NCBI GenBank assembly: GCA_944383905.1
Contig: CALWRI010000003.1
Coordinates: 1 to 48,844 of the forward strand
Direction: 5' to 3'
Length of the DNA: 48,844 bases
DNA from: an uncultured Christensenellaceae bacterium
Lineage (GTDB): Bacteria; Bacillota; Clostridia; Christensenellales; UBA3700
Every line of letters starts with the position of its first letter. Position 1 is the stretch's first letter. Positions 24,846 through 33,597 of this stretch are shown piece after piece. The position numbers and the translations under genes were made by a program. Below the pieces are notes generated by a model, which worked only from the letters and a program-made list of their open reading frames with translations, had not been told where the DNA came from and did not search any database.

Positions 24846-25477
24846 AAAAAGCCGTAGAAATGCTCGAGTTCGAGAACGAATACGCAAAGCGCGGATACAA
24901 GGCGATTTGCGGCATGGACGAGGTCGGCAGAGGTCCGCTCGCGGGACCCGTCGTGGTATGCGCGCTCGTGATGCCGCTTGACGGGGACAAACTGATAGAC
25001 GGCGTGGATGACAGCAAAAAGCTCTCCGAAAAGAGGAGAGAGGCGCTTTTCGACAAGATTACGGCTGCCGCGACTGCGCTCTCGGTGGTCAGGGTGGAGC
25101 CTCGCGAGATCGATGAGATAAACATACTCGAAGCGACGAAAAAAGCAATGAAAAAGGCCGTCGACGAGATAAAGGACAAAGCGGATATTGTGTTTGTTGA
25201 CGCGGTAAAGCTCGATCTTCCGCTTTCGACTCTCGCGATCATAAAGGGCGACGCGAAGAGTTACAATATCGCGGCGGCGTCCATAGTCGCAAAAGTTTAC
25301 AGGGACAGACTGATGAAGGAGTATGCGGAGCAATATCCGCAGTACGATTTCGCGTCGAACAAAGGATACGGCACGGCAAAACACATCGCCGCGCTCAGAC
25401 AGTACGGCGCGACCCCGATCCACAGACGGTCGTTTATAGGTCATTTCGTAAATGAACACGAGAAAGACGGCGATTGA
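24842..25477 (+). CDS. rnhB: Ribonuclease HII
   Basis: 211 aa. The catalytic DEDD residues are in GMDEVGRGPLAGPVV (D, E), DSKKLSEKRREAL and VDAVKLDLP. The later SYNIAAASIVAKVYRD and KGYGTAKHIAAL are also typical. It removes ribonucleotides and RNA from RNA-DNA hybrids. It overlaps rbgA by 4 bases and yraN by 26 bases, so all three are co-translated. Confidence 0.97.
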   Translation: MKKAVEMLEFENEYAKRGYKAICGMDEVGRGPLAGPVVVCALVMPLDGDKLIDGVDDSKKLSEKRREALFDKITAAATALSVVRVEPREIDEINILEATKKAMKKAVDEIKDKADIVFVDAVKLDLPLSTLAIIKGDAKSYNIAAASIVAKVYRDRLMKEYAEQYPQYDFASNKGYGTAKHIAALRQYGATPIHRRSFIGHFVNEHEKDGD

Positions 25478-25814
25478 GGGCGAAAACGCCGCCTGCGAAT
25501 ACCTGAAAAAGCAGGGGTATGAGATCGTGGAGAGGAATTATTCCTGCCCGATCGGAGAGATAGACGTGATAGCCCGCGACAGAGACGGTGTCGTCGTTTT
25601 CGTCGAGGTCAAGACGAGAAACGGCACGGAGTACGGGTTGCCCGAAGACAGCGTGGGGTATGCGAAACGCCGCAAGATAATATTGACCGCGCAGTATTGG
25701 GCGGGCGCGCACGGGCGCGAATGCAAAAAAGGTTTCCGCTTCGACGTGATAAGCGTTCTGCGAGGGGAGCCCCGTCATACCGTAAACGCGTTCGACGCAT
25801 ACGGGAGAAGCTGA
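25452..25814 (+). CDS. yraN: YraN/UPF0102 family nuclease-fold protein
   Basis: 120 aa. GENAACEYLKKQGYEIVERN, PIGEIDVIARD and VVFVEVKTR give the endonuclease-like fold with candidate metal residues (E, D, E-x-K). The RFDVISV strand near the end completes the family pattern. Its function is not established, though related folds cut Holliday junctions or DNA flaps. It is the last gene of the series and starts within rnhB. Confidence 0.93.
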   Translation: MNTRKTAIEGENAACEYLKKQGYEIVERNYSCPIGEIDVIARDRDGVVVFVEVKTRNGTEYGLPEDSVGYAKRRKIILTAQYWAGAHGRECKKGFRFDVISVLRGEPRHTVNAFDAYGRS

Positions 25815-25906
25815 CGGAGCGGGCGGAGCAAGTCGCGGACGTCTCTTTTTTTCGCTCGGAAAGACAAAGCGCGCGCGAAAACGCGAAATTTTGATAAAAA
25901 CCTTTG

Positions 25907-25932
25907 AAAAACGCTTGCCAAAGGCGTTTTTT
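25907..25932 (+). terminator. Weak terminator-like hairpin after yraN, overlapping the rplS promoter
   Basis: Stem AAAAACGC (25907-25914) / GCGTTTTT (25924-25931), 9-base loop, T-run 25927-25932. Only three G-C pairs, so efficiency would be modest. The rplS -35 box lies in its loop. Confidence 0.5.
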
Positions 25933-25943
25933 AATGATAAACT
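25915..25943 (+). promoter_or_regulatory. Promoter of rplS
   Basis: TTGCCA (25915-25920), 17 bases, TAAACT (25938-25943). Predicted start near 25950, leaving a leader of about 75 bases. From the -35 to AATGATAA it matches the ylxM promoter almost base for base. Confidence 0.55.
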
Positions 25944-25964
25944 ATTTAAGCAAAAAGACTTCGG

Positions 25965-26015
25965 GCGTTCCTCCGCACAAAAAATTCTTCAGACGCGAAC
26001 GCTTGGTTATGGAGG
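25965..26015 (+). promoter_or_regulatory. rplS leader with two alternative pairings, one covering the ribosome binding site
   Basis: GCGTTC (25965-25970) can pair with GAACGC (25997-26002). CCTCC (25970-25974), overlapping by one base, can pair with GGAGG (26011-26015), the ribosome binding site of rplS. The two pairings would compete at C25970. This fits an autoregulated ribosomal-protein leader, but I could not match it to the known B. subtilis L19 leader. Confidence 0.4.
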
Positions 26016-26024
26016 TAAAGTCAA

Positions 26025-26369
26025 ATGAATATCGTAGACATAATTGAAAAAGAGGCAATGAAGACCAATCTGCCCGAACTCAGCATCGGCGACACCGTCA
26101 AGGTATGGGTCAAGGTCGTAGAAGGCAACAGAGAGAGACTTCAGGCTTTCGAAGGCATCATCATAGCGTTCAAAAACGGTAGCGTCAGAGAGACGTTCAC
26201 CGTCAGACGTCTTTCCTTCGGCGTAGGCGTGGAGAGGACTTTCCCCCTTCATTCTCCCAAGATCGACCACATCGACGTCGTACGTCACGGCAAGGTCAGA
26301 AGAGCAAAGCTGTACTACCTGCGCGACCGCGTCGGCAAGGCTGCGAGACTCAAAGAGGTCATCAAGTAA
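26025..26369 (+). CDS. rplS: 50S ribosomal protein L19
   Basis: 114 aa, standard. [51 protein letters not shown] and the C-terminal [17 protein letters not shown] are diagnostic. It sits at the subunit interface bridging 50S and 30S. The start has GGAGG 9 bases upstream. In B. subtilis rplS directly follows trmD; here it is displaced behind rbgA-rnhB-yraN and has its own promoter and terminator. Confidence 0.97.
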   Translation: MNIVDIIEKEAMKTNLPELSIGDTVKVWVKVVEGNRERLQAFEGIIIAFKNGSVRETFTVRRLSFGVGVERTFPLHSPKIDHIDVVRHGKVRRAKLYYLRDRVGKAARLKEVIK

Positions 26370-26387
26370 TTTTTCGGACGAAAATAT

Positions 26388-26417
26388 CCGCTCTGCAAAA
26401 GCAGGGCGGTTTTTTTA
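26388..26417 (+). terminator. Intrinsic terminator after rplS
   Basis: 9-bp stem CCGCTCTGC / GCAGGGCGG with one T-G pair, AAAA loop, then eight T (26410-26417). Confidence 0.9.
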
Positions 26418-26633
26418 TGCGCAGAAGAGCCTGAAAGGAAAATGCTGTTTTGAGAAGAGTCAGTGCGCTTTCCGGCACGGAGCGTCCCGCGACGATGCGT
26501 CGTAATTCTCTCGAAAGGAGAGCGGCTCCGGGTGAAAAATCGCGGTTTTTGATGAAAGACGAGCGCTTTTTACAGCCGTTTGCGTCGGGTTGCCTATATA
26601 TATAATAAAATTAATAAAAAATTTTAATAATAC
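26418..26633. other. Gene-free stretch with a possible three-way-junction RNA
   Basis: No plausible coding region. Between 26478 and 26530 an outer stem CGGAGC (26478-26483) / GCTCCG (26525-26530) encloses two hairpins: GCGACG-ATG-CGTCGT (26489-26503, last pair G-T) and CTCTC-GAAAG-GAGAG (26508-26522). No convincing promoter directly upstream was found. Bases 26590-26633 are nearly pure A/T and lead into the promoter of the next gene. Confidence 0.35.
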
Positions 26634-26662
26634 TTGTCAAAACGGAGATTATCATTTATTAT
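26634..26662 (+). promoter_or_regulatory. Promoter of the lipoprotein/GT-C-like gene
   Basis: TTGTCA (26634-26639), 17 bases, TATTAT (26657-26662), preceded by an A/T-rich UP-like tract. Predicted start near 26669, about 27 bases before the ATG. Confidence 0.65.
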
Positions 26663-26695
26663 TATACTTGACTATCCATAATCGGGAGAGGAAAA

Positions 26696-28852
26696 ATGAA
26701 AAGAAAAATCTTGATCGTCACTTTGCTCCTTGCGCTTGTCGCGATGATTTTCGTCGCTTGCGACAAAGCCGAGGATTTCAGCGAAGTGGTTTCAAACGGC
26801 TCGTTCGAGACTTTGTCCGGTACCACCGTCAGCGGTTGGACGAAATCGAACGGAAGCTCCATTACATTCAAAACGGACAACGACGCTCAATCGGATCAGT
26901 ACGATCCCGATCTCGGCAAGCGTTACGCTTATATCGAAAAGAGCAGTTCGTCCGCGACTTACGACTATCTGTTCCAGACCGTCAGACTCGAAAAGAATCA
27001 GCTTTACAGATTGAGCGTTTACGCCAATGTGAGCTCCATTCAGACGACGAGCACGTCGGGATTTTACGTCGGATTTGCAGAAGATCTCAATTACAGCGGC
27101 ATAAGCGTCAAGAAGACGGGCGACGGCTATCAGACCTACGAGGTCTATTTCCGCAGCACCGCGAGCGGAGACTTTACTCTGACCGTCGGTCTCGGAAACG
27201 CGAAATCCACTTCTTACGGCACCGTGTCTTTTGACAACGTGTCGCTTATGCCCGTCGACGAAGTTCCTTCCGATTACGAAGGCACGGTCGGCATAATGAG
27301 GACGGATGCGGACTACACGCTGTCGAGCGGCGGTTCCACGACCTTTGTCGTGCTCGGCACGATACTCACGCTCGCGCTCGGTTACGCGGCGTTTATGCTC
27401 ATCAGAAAGTTTACGAAGCCCGAAAGCAACTTCAATCCGGAGGGCGGCAAACCGCAGATGTCCAACAAGGGCTTCGCGCTCTTCATCGGAGCAATCGTCG
27501 TCGGTTTCGTGATCAGATTCGTTATACTGCTTTGCTGCTACGGCATGGGCAGTCAGGTCGATTCGCTCGCTTCGGCTGCGTTGTCGTATGCAGACAGCGG
27601 ACTTTCGACCGCGTTTACGAGCACTTCGACGGCAAACTATCCCGCAGGTACGGTATATCTGCTGTGGGGACTCGGCAAGATAGCCAAGCTCATGGGCGTC
27701 GAGAGCGGCTCTATGGGCATCTCGATGTTGATGAGAATACCCACCGTGATTGCGGATCTCGTGATGTGTTATACCGTCGCATCCTTCGCGTTTGCGGAGA
27801 GAGAAGACGAAAAGCCTGCCGTCGTATTCGGTTGGCTGTACGCAATTTTGCCGATATTCTTCACGATCGGCGCAATGTACGGAGCTTATGAGACCGTCGC
27901 GGTCCTCTTCCTCGCGCTCGCTCTGATCTCCATGCTTGACAAAAACTATATCGCGTGCGGCATATTCTATGTCTTCGCGCTGTTCTTCAGCTACTATGCG
28001 CTTCTCGCGCTGCCCGTCGTACTCGTGTTCGAGATCGTAACGCTTGTGCATGAGGGCAAGAAGTCGTCTGCAAAAGACGGAGACGTCGCGGAGATCGCAG
28101 CGGCGAAAAAGAATATAATCACGATAGTCCTGACGATGGTCGGAGGTTTCGTTCTCTATTATGTGGCGACGCTCCCGATGTGTCTTTCCAACATCAGGCA
28201 GGGTAACGTGTTCTATTGCTTCAAACAGATATACGCGTTCTTCAAGACGAGCGCGCTTCTCAATACCGATACGTTCAATCTGTACGGCGTATTCGGTCTT
28301 GCAAACAGCTCCTCGCGCAACACTTTGCTCGAGATCTGCAACTGGCTGTTCGTCGTCGGACTCGGCGTCGCGACTGCCGCGGCGTATTATAGGAGCAAGG
28401 ATCGTTCCGACCTCGTACTGGTGGCGGCGGCGGCTTTCGCGCTCTATTCGGCTGTCGGTGCGCAGGCGACCGTGGTCACGATGCCGATAGCGCTCGTGCT
28501 CATGCTCGTATATCTCGCGATGGTCCCCGACAGGAGAGTGTTTGCGATATTCACCGGCTTCGGTGCGCTGTCTTTCCTCAACGTCGCGGAGCTCATTTCG
28601 AGAAGCGGCTTCCTCGGTGATTATACCGAAGCGGGTTATCTCGCGTTCTATTCAAAGAGCCCGCTCATGATCATATTCAGCATTGTCGCCGTCGCTCTCG
28701 CGATATGGCTCGCATACGTCGTCACGGATATCTGCTTCTACGGCAACGTCGACGAGGCAAAGCCGATATACGGCAAGATGAGCGACGAGATCAAGGATAC
28801 GTTCACGTTCAGATCCTTGAGAGAGCGCATTGCTCAAAGAAAGAAGAAGTAA
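26696..28852 (+). CDS. Putative membrane glycosyltransferase (GT-C-like) with an N-terminal lipobox and extracellular beta-sandwich
   Basis: 718 aa. Residues 1-22 form a lipoprotein-type signal (MKRKILIVTLLLALVAMIFV with AC following; candidate lipid-modified C22, though F at -3 is unusual). Residues about 28-185 look like a carbohydrate-binding-module jelly roll (VVSNGSFET, YAYIEK, LYRLSVYANV, YEVYFRSTASGDFTLTVGLG, VSFDNVSL). From about 200 on there are some ten or more hydrophobic helices. Loop one, QVDSLASAALSYADSG with TANYPAGTVYLLW after it, then MRIPTVIADLVM, then AILPIFFTIGAMYGAYETV, follow the order of GT-C fold glycosyltransferases (acidic first loop, P-x-x-x-D-L, NP/GQ.D-like region). 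I infer polyprenyl-linked sugar transfer outside the membrane; the substrate is unknown. The ribosome binding site GGGAGAGGA is clear. A promoter precedes it; yifB follows after 21 bases. Confidence 0.68.
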   Translation: MKRKILIVTLLLALVAMIFVACDKAEDFSEVVSNGSFETLSGTTVSGWTKSNGSSITFKTDNDAQSDQYDPDLGKRYAYIEKSSSSATYDYLFQTVRLEKNQLYRLSVYANVSSIQTTSTSGFYVGFAEDLNYSGISVKKTGDGYQTYEVYFRSTASGDFTLTVGLGNAKSTSYGTVSFDNVSLMPVDEVPSDYEGTVGIMRTDADYTLSSGGSTTFVVLGTILTLALGYAAFMLIRKFTKPESNFNPEGGKPQMSNKGFALFIGAIVVGFVIRFVILLCCYGMGSQVDSLASAALSYADSGLSTAFTSTSTANYPAGTVYLLWGLGKIAKLMGVESGSMGISMLMRIPTVIADLVMCYTVASFAFAEREDEKPAVVFGWLYAILPIFFTIGAMYGAYETVAVLFLALALISMLDKNYIACGIFYVFALFFSYYALLALPVVLVFEIVTLVHEGKKSSAKDGDVAEIAAAKKNIITIVLTMVGGFVLYYVATLPMCLSNIRQGNVFYCFKQIYAFFKTSALLNTDTFNLYGVFGLANSSSRNTLLEICNWLFVVGLGVATAAAYYRSKDRSDLVLVAAAAFALYSAVGAQATVVTMPIALVLMLVYLAMVPDRRVFAIFTGFGALSFLNVAELISRSGFLGDYTEAGYLAFYSKSPLMIIFSIVAVALAIWLAYVVTDICFYGNVDEAKPIYGKMSDEIKDTFTFRSLRERIAQRKKK

Positions 28853-28873
28853 TCTGAAAAAGAGGGGGGAGTT

Positions 28874-30406
28874 ATGCTTGCGAAGGTCGTCAGTTATGCG
28901 TTGAACGGGCTTGAAGGCTTCGACGTTTCGGTCGAAGTGGACGTCAATGCCGGGCTTCCCGCATACGAAGTCGTCGGACTTGCGGATACTGCGGTCAAGG
29001 AATCGAGAGAAAGGGTCAGAGCGGCGATAAAAAATTCGCTTCTCGACTATCCGATAAAAAAGATCACGGTCAACCTCGCTCCCGCGGACAGCAAGAAAGA
29101 GGGCAGTTTATACGACCTGCCGATAGCCGTCGGCATACTTGCGGCGACCGAACAGCTCCCCGCTCATTCGTACAAGCCTTTCGTCATTGTCGGAGAACTT
29201 TCCCTCGACGGCGGGATAAGGCACGTCAGAGGACTGATGCCGATACTGCTTTCCGCAATGCAGAGCGGATACACGAGGTTTATCGTACCACAGGCGAACG
29301 CGACCGAGGCGTCGTACGTTTCGGGTATAGAGGTGTATGCGTTTTCCTCTCTGAAAGAGGTAAAGGACTTCTTGTCGGCAGAAAAGGAAGTTTCTCCCGT
29401 ACCTGTGCGTACTTTCAGCGCGCAGCAGGCGGAGAACAAATACAACGTCGATTTCAGCGAGGTCAAAGGTCAGGTATTTGCGAGGCGCGCGATGGAGATC
29501 GCCGTCGCGGGCGGGCACAATATCCTGATGATCGGACCTCCCGGCGCGGGCAAGACTCTGATGGCGAAATGCGTGCCGACGATAATGCCCGACATGACGT
29601 TTGAAGAAGCGGTCGAAGTCACGAAGATACATTCCGTGGCGGGAATACTCGACGCGGGCAAGGGAATAGTTACCGCAAGACCCTTCCGCACCCCGCACCA
29701 CACGGTCACCGTTCCCGCTCTTATGGGCGGAGGGGCAAAGGCGAAACCGGGAGAGGTGAGCATGGCGCACAACGGAGTGCTTTTCCTCGACGAGATGCCG
29801 GAGTATCAGCGACAGACTCTCGAAAGTCTCCGCCAGCCTCTCGAAGACGGAGTGGTCACCGTGTCGCGCGCAAAACAGTCTTTCGATTATCCCGCGCGTT
29901 TTATGCTCGTAGCGAGTATGAATCCGTGTCCGTGCGGCAATTTCGGGAGCAAGACTCAACAGTGCAGATGTACTGCGGCGGAGATAAGGAGATACGTTTC
30001 GAGGCTTTCGGGACCTCTGCTCGACAGGATAGACCTGCAGGTGGAAGTGGACGGGATAAGTTACGAAGAACTGCGCTTCGCCCCTCCTTCCGAAGACAGC
30101 GCCACGATAAAAGCGAGGGTCGAAAAGGCGAGAGCTATTCAGCGCGACAGATACGCGGGAAGCGGAGTGCATACAAACGCGCAGATGACCAACGCGCAGA
30201 TGAAAAAGCATTGCGCCCTTTCGCCCGAATGTGAAAAAATACTCGAAGCGGCGTTCAAAAAGCTCAACATGACGGCGCGAGCGAGCACAAGAGTGCTCAA
30301 AGTCGCCCGCACGATCGCGGACCTCGAAGCGAGTGCGGACATACAGGTCAGACATATTACGGAGGCGGTGCAATACCGTTCTCTCGACAGAAAATATTGG
30401 GAGTAG
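28874..30406 (+). CDS. comM: YifB/ComM family Mg-chelatase-like AAA+ ATPase
   Basis: 510 aa, normal. The N-terminal Lon-protease-like S5 domain shows SYALNGLEGFDVSVEVDV and VNLAPADSKKEGSLYDLPIA. The AAA+ core has Walker A GPPGAGKTLMAK (about 216), Walker B LFLDEMPEY, and the zinc-like SMNPCPCGNFG. A C-terminal Mg-chelatase domain ends with the arginine-finger region. ComM homologues are hexameric helicases that promote branch migration during natural transformation. It lies directly upstream of dprA, another recombination/transformation gene, which supports that role, though dprA and yifB are kept in many non-competent species. Confidence 0.94.
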   Translation: MLAKVVSYALNGLEGFDVSVEVDVNAGLPAYEVVGLADTAVKESRERVRAAIKNSLLDYPIKKITVNLAPADSKKEGSLYDLPIAVGILAATEQLPAHSYKPFVIVGELSLDGGIRHVRGLMPILLSAMQSGYTRFIVPQANATEASYVSGIEVYAFSSLKEVKDFLSAEKEVSPVPVRTFSAQQAENKYNVDFSEVKGQVFARRAMEIAVAGGHNILMIGPPGAGKTLMAKCVPTIMPDMTFEEAVEVTKIHSVAGILDAGKGIVTARPFRTPHHTVTVPALMGGGAKAKPGEVSMAHNGVLFLDEMPEYQRQTLESLRQPLEDGVVTVSRAKQSFDYPARFMLVASMNPCPCGNFGSKTQQCRCTAAEIRRYVSRLSGPLLDRIDLQVEVDGISYEELRFAPPSEDSATIKARVEKARAIQRDRYAGSGVHTNAQMTNAQMKKHCALSPECEKILEAAFKKLNMTARASTRVLKVARTIADLEASADIQVRHITEAVQYRSLDRKYWE

Positions 30407-30435
30407 AATAGCGGATCTCCGCGACGGGGGACCTG

Positions 30436-31467
30436 ATGAAGGATATGAAATACAGCGACGACGAAAAAGCGTTGATCATGTTATCTCACGAGAGCTCTTA
30501 CGCAAAAAGGCGCGCAGCGCTCGACGGCGTAAACAGCCCGCGCGAGCTGTACAGGGATCTCTCGCACGCGGACGTCGTGATAGCGGAGATGAACAAAAAG
30601 GGGATCGTTGCGGTCACGGTGAATTCAAAGGAATATCCGTCTTCGCTCAAAGATCTTTACGATCCGCCGATAGTGCTGTTTTGCAGAGGAGACATTTCTC
30701 TGCTCGCAGACGGGGTGGAGAGGATAGCCGTGGTGGGCACGCGCAACGCGACCAGATACGGCAAGGACGTTACGAAGGAATTTTGCTCTGCGTTCGCAAG
30801 AGCGGGCGTATGCGTGGTCAGCGGACTCGCGAGAGGCGTCGACAGCTGCGCTCACAAAGCGGCACTCGACGAAAACGGAACGACGATCGCCGTGCTCGGT
30901 TGCGGACCCGACGTCGTATATCCGCCGGAAAACGGACAGCTTTTCGACGAAATTGCAAAAAGGGGGCTGCTTGTCAGCGAATATCCTCCGGGCACCCCTC
31001 CGCACGCGTTCAGATTTCCCGAAAGGAACCGCATAATAAGCGGACTTTGCAAGGGAGTGCTCGTTACCGAAGCGGGCGTAGGGAGCGGATCCATGATAAC
31101 CGCGGACGCCGCAATCGAACAGGGAAAGGAGCTTTACGTCGTGCCGGGCAGCATATTTTCAGATGCGAGCCGCGGCTGCAACGAAAAGATAAAAGAACTT
31201 CAGGCGGCGGCGGTCACGCGCCCCGAAGACATATTGGGAAACATAGAAAAGAGAGGAGGCGAAAAGGCGCTTGCCGTGCAACTCACTCTCGAACAAGCGA
31301 GGATAATATCCTTTCTCGAAGACAGAGAAAACGCTCATTTCAGCGAGATCCTCGCGGACAGCGGACTCAACGTGAACGAACTCACCGCGCTGTTGTCCGA
31401 AATGGAAATATACGGGTTTATAAACAAGCTGGGCGGCAACTATTATTCGGTTGCGCACAGACTTTAA
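30436..31467 (+). CDS. dprA: DNA processing protein DprA (Smf)
   Basis: 343 aa. A helical N-terminal domain precedes the Rossmann-like DprA fold: IVLFCRGDISLL, VVGTRNATRYG, VSGLARGVDSCAHKAAL, VLGCGPDVVYPPEN and the FRFPERNRIISGLCKGVLVTEA segment. The C-terminal winged-helix domain is present. DprA loads RecA on incoming single strands. The start at 30436 follows GGGGGA; a second in-frame ATG lies three codons downstream. topA starts 9 bases after it, as in B. subtilis (smf-topA). Confidence 0.96.
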   Translation: MKDMKYSDDEKALIMLSHESSYAKRRAALDGVNSPRELYRDLSHADVVIAEMNKKGIVAVTVNSKEYPSSLKDLYDPPIVLFCRGDISLLADGVERIAVVGTRNATRYGKDVTKEFCSAFARAGVCVVSGLARGVDSCAHKAALDENGTTIAVLGCGPDVVYPPENGQLFDEIAKRGLLVSEYPPGTPPHAFRFPERNRIISGLCKGVLVTEAGVGSGSMITADAAIEQGKELYVVPGSIFSDASRGCNEKIKELQAAAVTRPEDILGNIEKRGGEKALAVQLTLEQARIISFLEDRENAHFSEILADSGLNVNELTALLSEMEIYGFINKLGGNYYSVAHRL

Positions 31468-31476
31468 GGAGATATA

Positions 31477-33597
31477 ATGAAACTTGTCATAGTGGAGTCG
31501 CCTTCAAAGGCGAAGACGATCGTCAAATACCTCGGGCAGGGTTACAGAGTAATCGCGTCGGGCGGTCACATCAGCGACCTTCCTCAAAAGAGCCTGGGCA
31601 TCGACGTGAACAACAACTACAAGCCCGAATACGTCATAACTCCGTCCAAAGAAGAGACGATCAGGCGTATCAAGAGCGAGCTCGCAAAGTGCGACAAAGT
31701 CTATCTCGCGACCGACCCGGACCGCGAGGGTGAGGCAATTTCGTGGCATCTTGCGAACGTATGCGGGATAAAAGATACCAACGTGCGTATAGTGTTCAAC
31801 GAAATATCCAAAAAAGCGGTCAACGCCGCGCTCGAGAATCCGCACGGGATAAACATGAATCTCGTCAATGCGCAACAGGCGCGCAGAGTGCTGGACAGAC
31901 TTGTCGGTTACGAGCTTTCGCCCGTCATTTCGCGCAAGGTCAAGGGTGCGATGAGCGCGGGCAGAGTGCAGTCCGTCGCGCTTAAGATGATCGTTGAAAG
32001 AGAACGCGAGATCCGCAACTTCAAGCCCGAAGAATATTGGAACATATACGCGTTCCTGCTCCGCGAAGGAAAGGGCGCCGTCTTCAAATGCGAATTCGTC
32101 GACGTGGACGGCAAGAAATACAAGGTCAGGAACAAGGAAGCCGCGGACAAGATCGTCAAGGCTTCGCAGGAAGGGACGTGGAGCGTGGACAAGGTCAAGA
32201 GAGTCAATTCCGTCTCCAGACCCCAGCCTCCGTTCACGACGTCGACCATGCAACAGGACGCGTCGGGCAAACTCTCCCTTACGGCTCCGCAGGTAATGCA
32301 GCTTGCGCAACAGCTTTACGAAGGCGTGGAGCTGGGCAGCGAAGGTCAGGTCGCGCTTGTGACTTATATCCGTACCGACAGCGTCAGAATATCCGACGAC
32401 GCGCAGAGAGAAGCGCTGTCCTTCATCAGAGACAATTACGGCGCGGATTACTGCCCCAAACGTCCCAACGTCTATGAGACGAAAAAGGGCGCGCAGGACG
32501 CGCATGAAGCGATAAGACCCATATCTCTCGACCGCACTCCGGATTCGATAAAGGACAAGGTCCCGCGCAATATCTACAAACTTTACAAACTGATATACGA
32601 CCGCTTTGTCGCAAGCCAGATGGCGAACGCGGTGTACGATACGCTCAACGTGCATATCAACTCTCTCAACCCCAACGGACACGCCTGCGGGTACACCCTC
32701 AAGGGCAGGACGCTGGTATTCAAGGGTTATCTCGCGGCATATACGCCCGTGTCGGACAGCGAGGAAGAGAAGGACAGCAAGACGCTTCCCGATTTCACGG
32801 AAGGTCAGCAACTCACTCTCAAAGAGATGCAGAGCGAACAGAAATTCACAAAACCGCCTCTCCGTTTCACCGATTCGACGCTCGTCAAGGCGATGGAAGA
32901 AAACGGAATAGGCAGACCGAGCACATACGCGGCGACGATAACGGTGCTCGCAAAGAGGAAATACACCGACAAAGAGGGCAAGTACATTCTCCCGACCGAA
33001 CTCGGAGAGCTCGCGTGCGATTGCCTGTGCAAATATTTCCCCTATATAATGGACGTCAACTTCACGTCCAACATGGAGAGCGACCTCGACAAGATAGAGG
33101 ACGGCACGACGGCGTGGCAGTCCGTCATCGCGGATTTCTATCCCGGTTTCCATGAGAGAGTGCTCAAGGCGCGCGGCGACAACGCTTCCAAGGTGAAGCC
33201 CAAAGAGGAAGTCAGCGACGTGATATGCGAAAAATGCGGCGCGAAGATGGTCGTCAAAGAGGGCAGATACGGCAAATTCCTCGCGTGCCCCAACTATCCC
33301 AAGTGCAAGAACATTAAGCCGCTGGGAGAACCCGTCGCGAAATGTCCCAAGTGCGGCGGCGACGTGTTCAAGAGAATATCCAAAAAGGGCAAGGCGTATT
33401 ACGCTTGCGGCAACTATCCCAAATGCGATTTCTATTCGTGGGACGTGCCCGCTCCGATATTCTGTCCCGACTGCGGCAGCTATATGAAGATGTTCAAGGA
33501 CAAAGAGGGCAACACGAAATACGTCTGCTCCAACAAAGAGTGCAAGCATACGCAGGTGATACCGGGCGAGGCGCCCGCAGGCGGCGATGAGAATTGA
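31477..33597 (+). CDS. topA: DNA topoisomerase I
   Basis: 706 aa. TOPRIM motifs VIVESPSKAKTI and ATDPDREGEAISWH, then LDRLVGYELSP, and the active-site tyrosine Y297 in VTYIRTDSVR are in place. Three four-cysteine zinc ribbons end the protein (CEKCG...CPNYPKC, CPKCG...CGNYPKC, CPDCG...CSNKEC). The enzyme relaxes negative supercoils. It overlaps trmFO by 11 bases. Confidence 0.98.
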   Translation: MKLVIVESPSKAKTIVKYLGQGYRVIASGGHISDLPQKSLGIDVNNNYKPEYVITPSKEETIRRIKSELAKCDKVYLATDPDREGEAISWHLANVCGIKDTNVRIVFNEISKKAVNAALENPHGINMNLVNAQQARRVLDRLVGYELSPVISRKVKGAMSAGRVQSVALKMIVEREREIRNFKPEEYWNIYAFLLREGKGAVFKCEFVDVDGKKYKVRNKEAADKIVKASQEGTWSVDKVKRVNSVSRPQPPFTTSTMQQDASGKLSLTAPQVMQLAQQLYEGVELGSEGQVALVTYIRTDSVRISDDAQREALSFIRDNYGADYCPKRPNVYETKKGAQDAHEAIRPISLDRTPDSIKDKVPRNIYKLYKLIYDRFVASQMANAVYDTLNVHINSLNPNGHACGYTLKGRTLVFKGYLAAYTPVSDSEEEKDSKTLPDFTEGQQLTLKEMQSEQKFTKPPLRFTDSTLVKAMEENGIGRPSTYAATITVLAKRKYTDKEGKYILPTELGELACDCLCKYFPYIMDVNFTSNMESDLDKIEDGTTAWQSVIADFYPGFHERVLKARGDNASKVKPKEEVSDVICEKCGAKMVVKEGRYGKFLACPNYPKCKNIKPLGEPVAKCPKCGGDVFKRISKKGKAYYACGNYPKCDFYSWDVPAPIFCPDCGSYMKMFKDKEGNTKYVCSNKECKHTQVIPGEAPAGGDEN

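Noticed and set aside
31504..33549. 681-aa frame on the minus strand opposite topA
   Set aside because: Antisense shadow of topoisomerase I with no recognisable domain or start signal.
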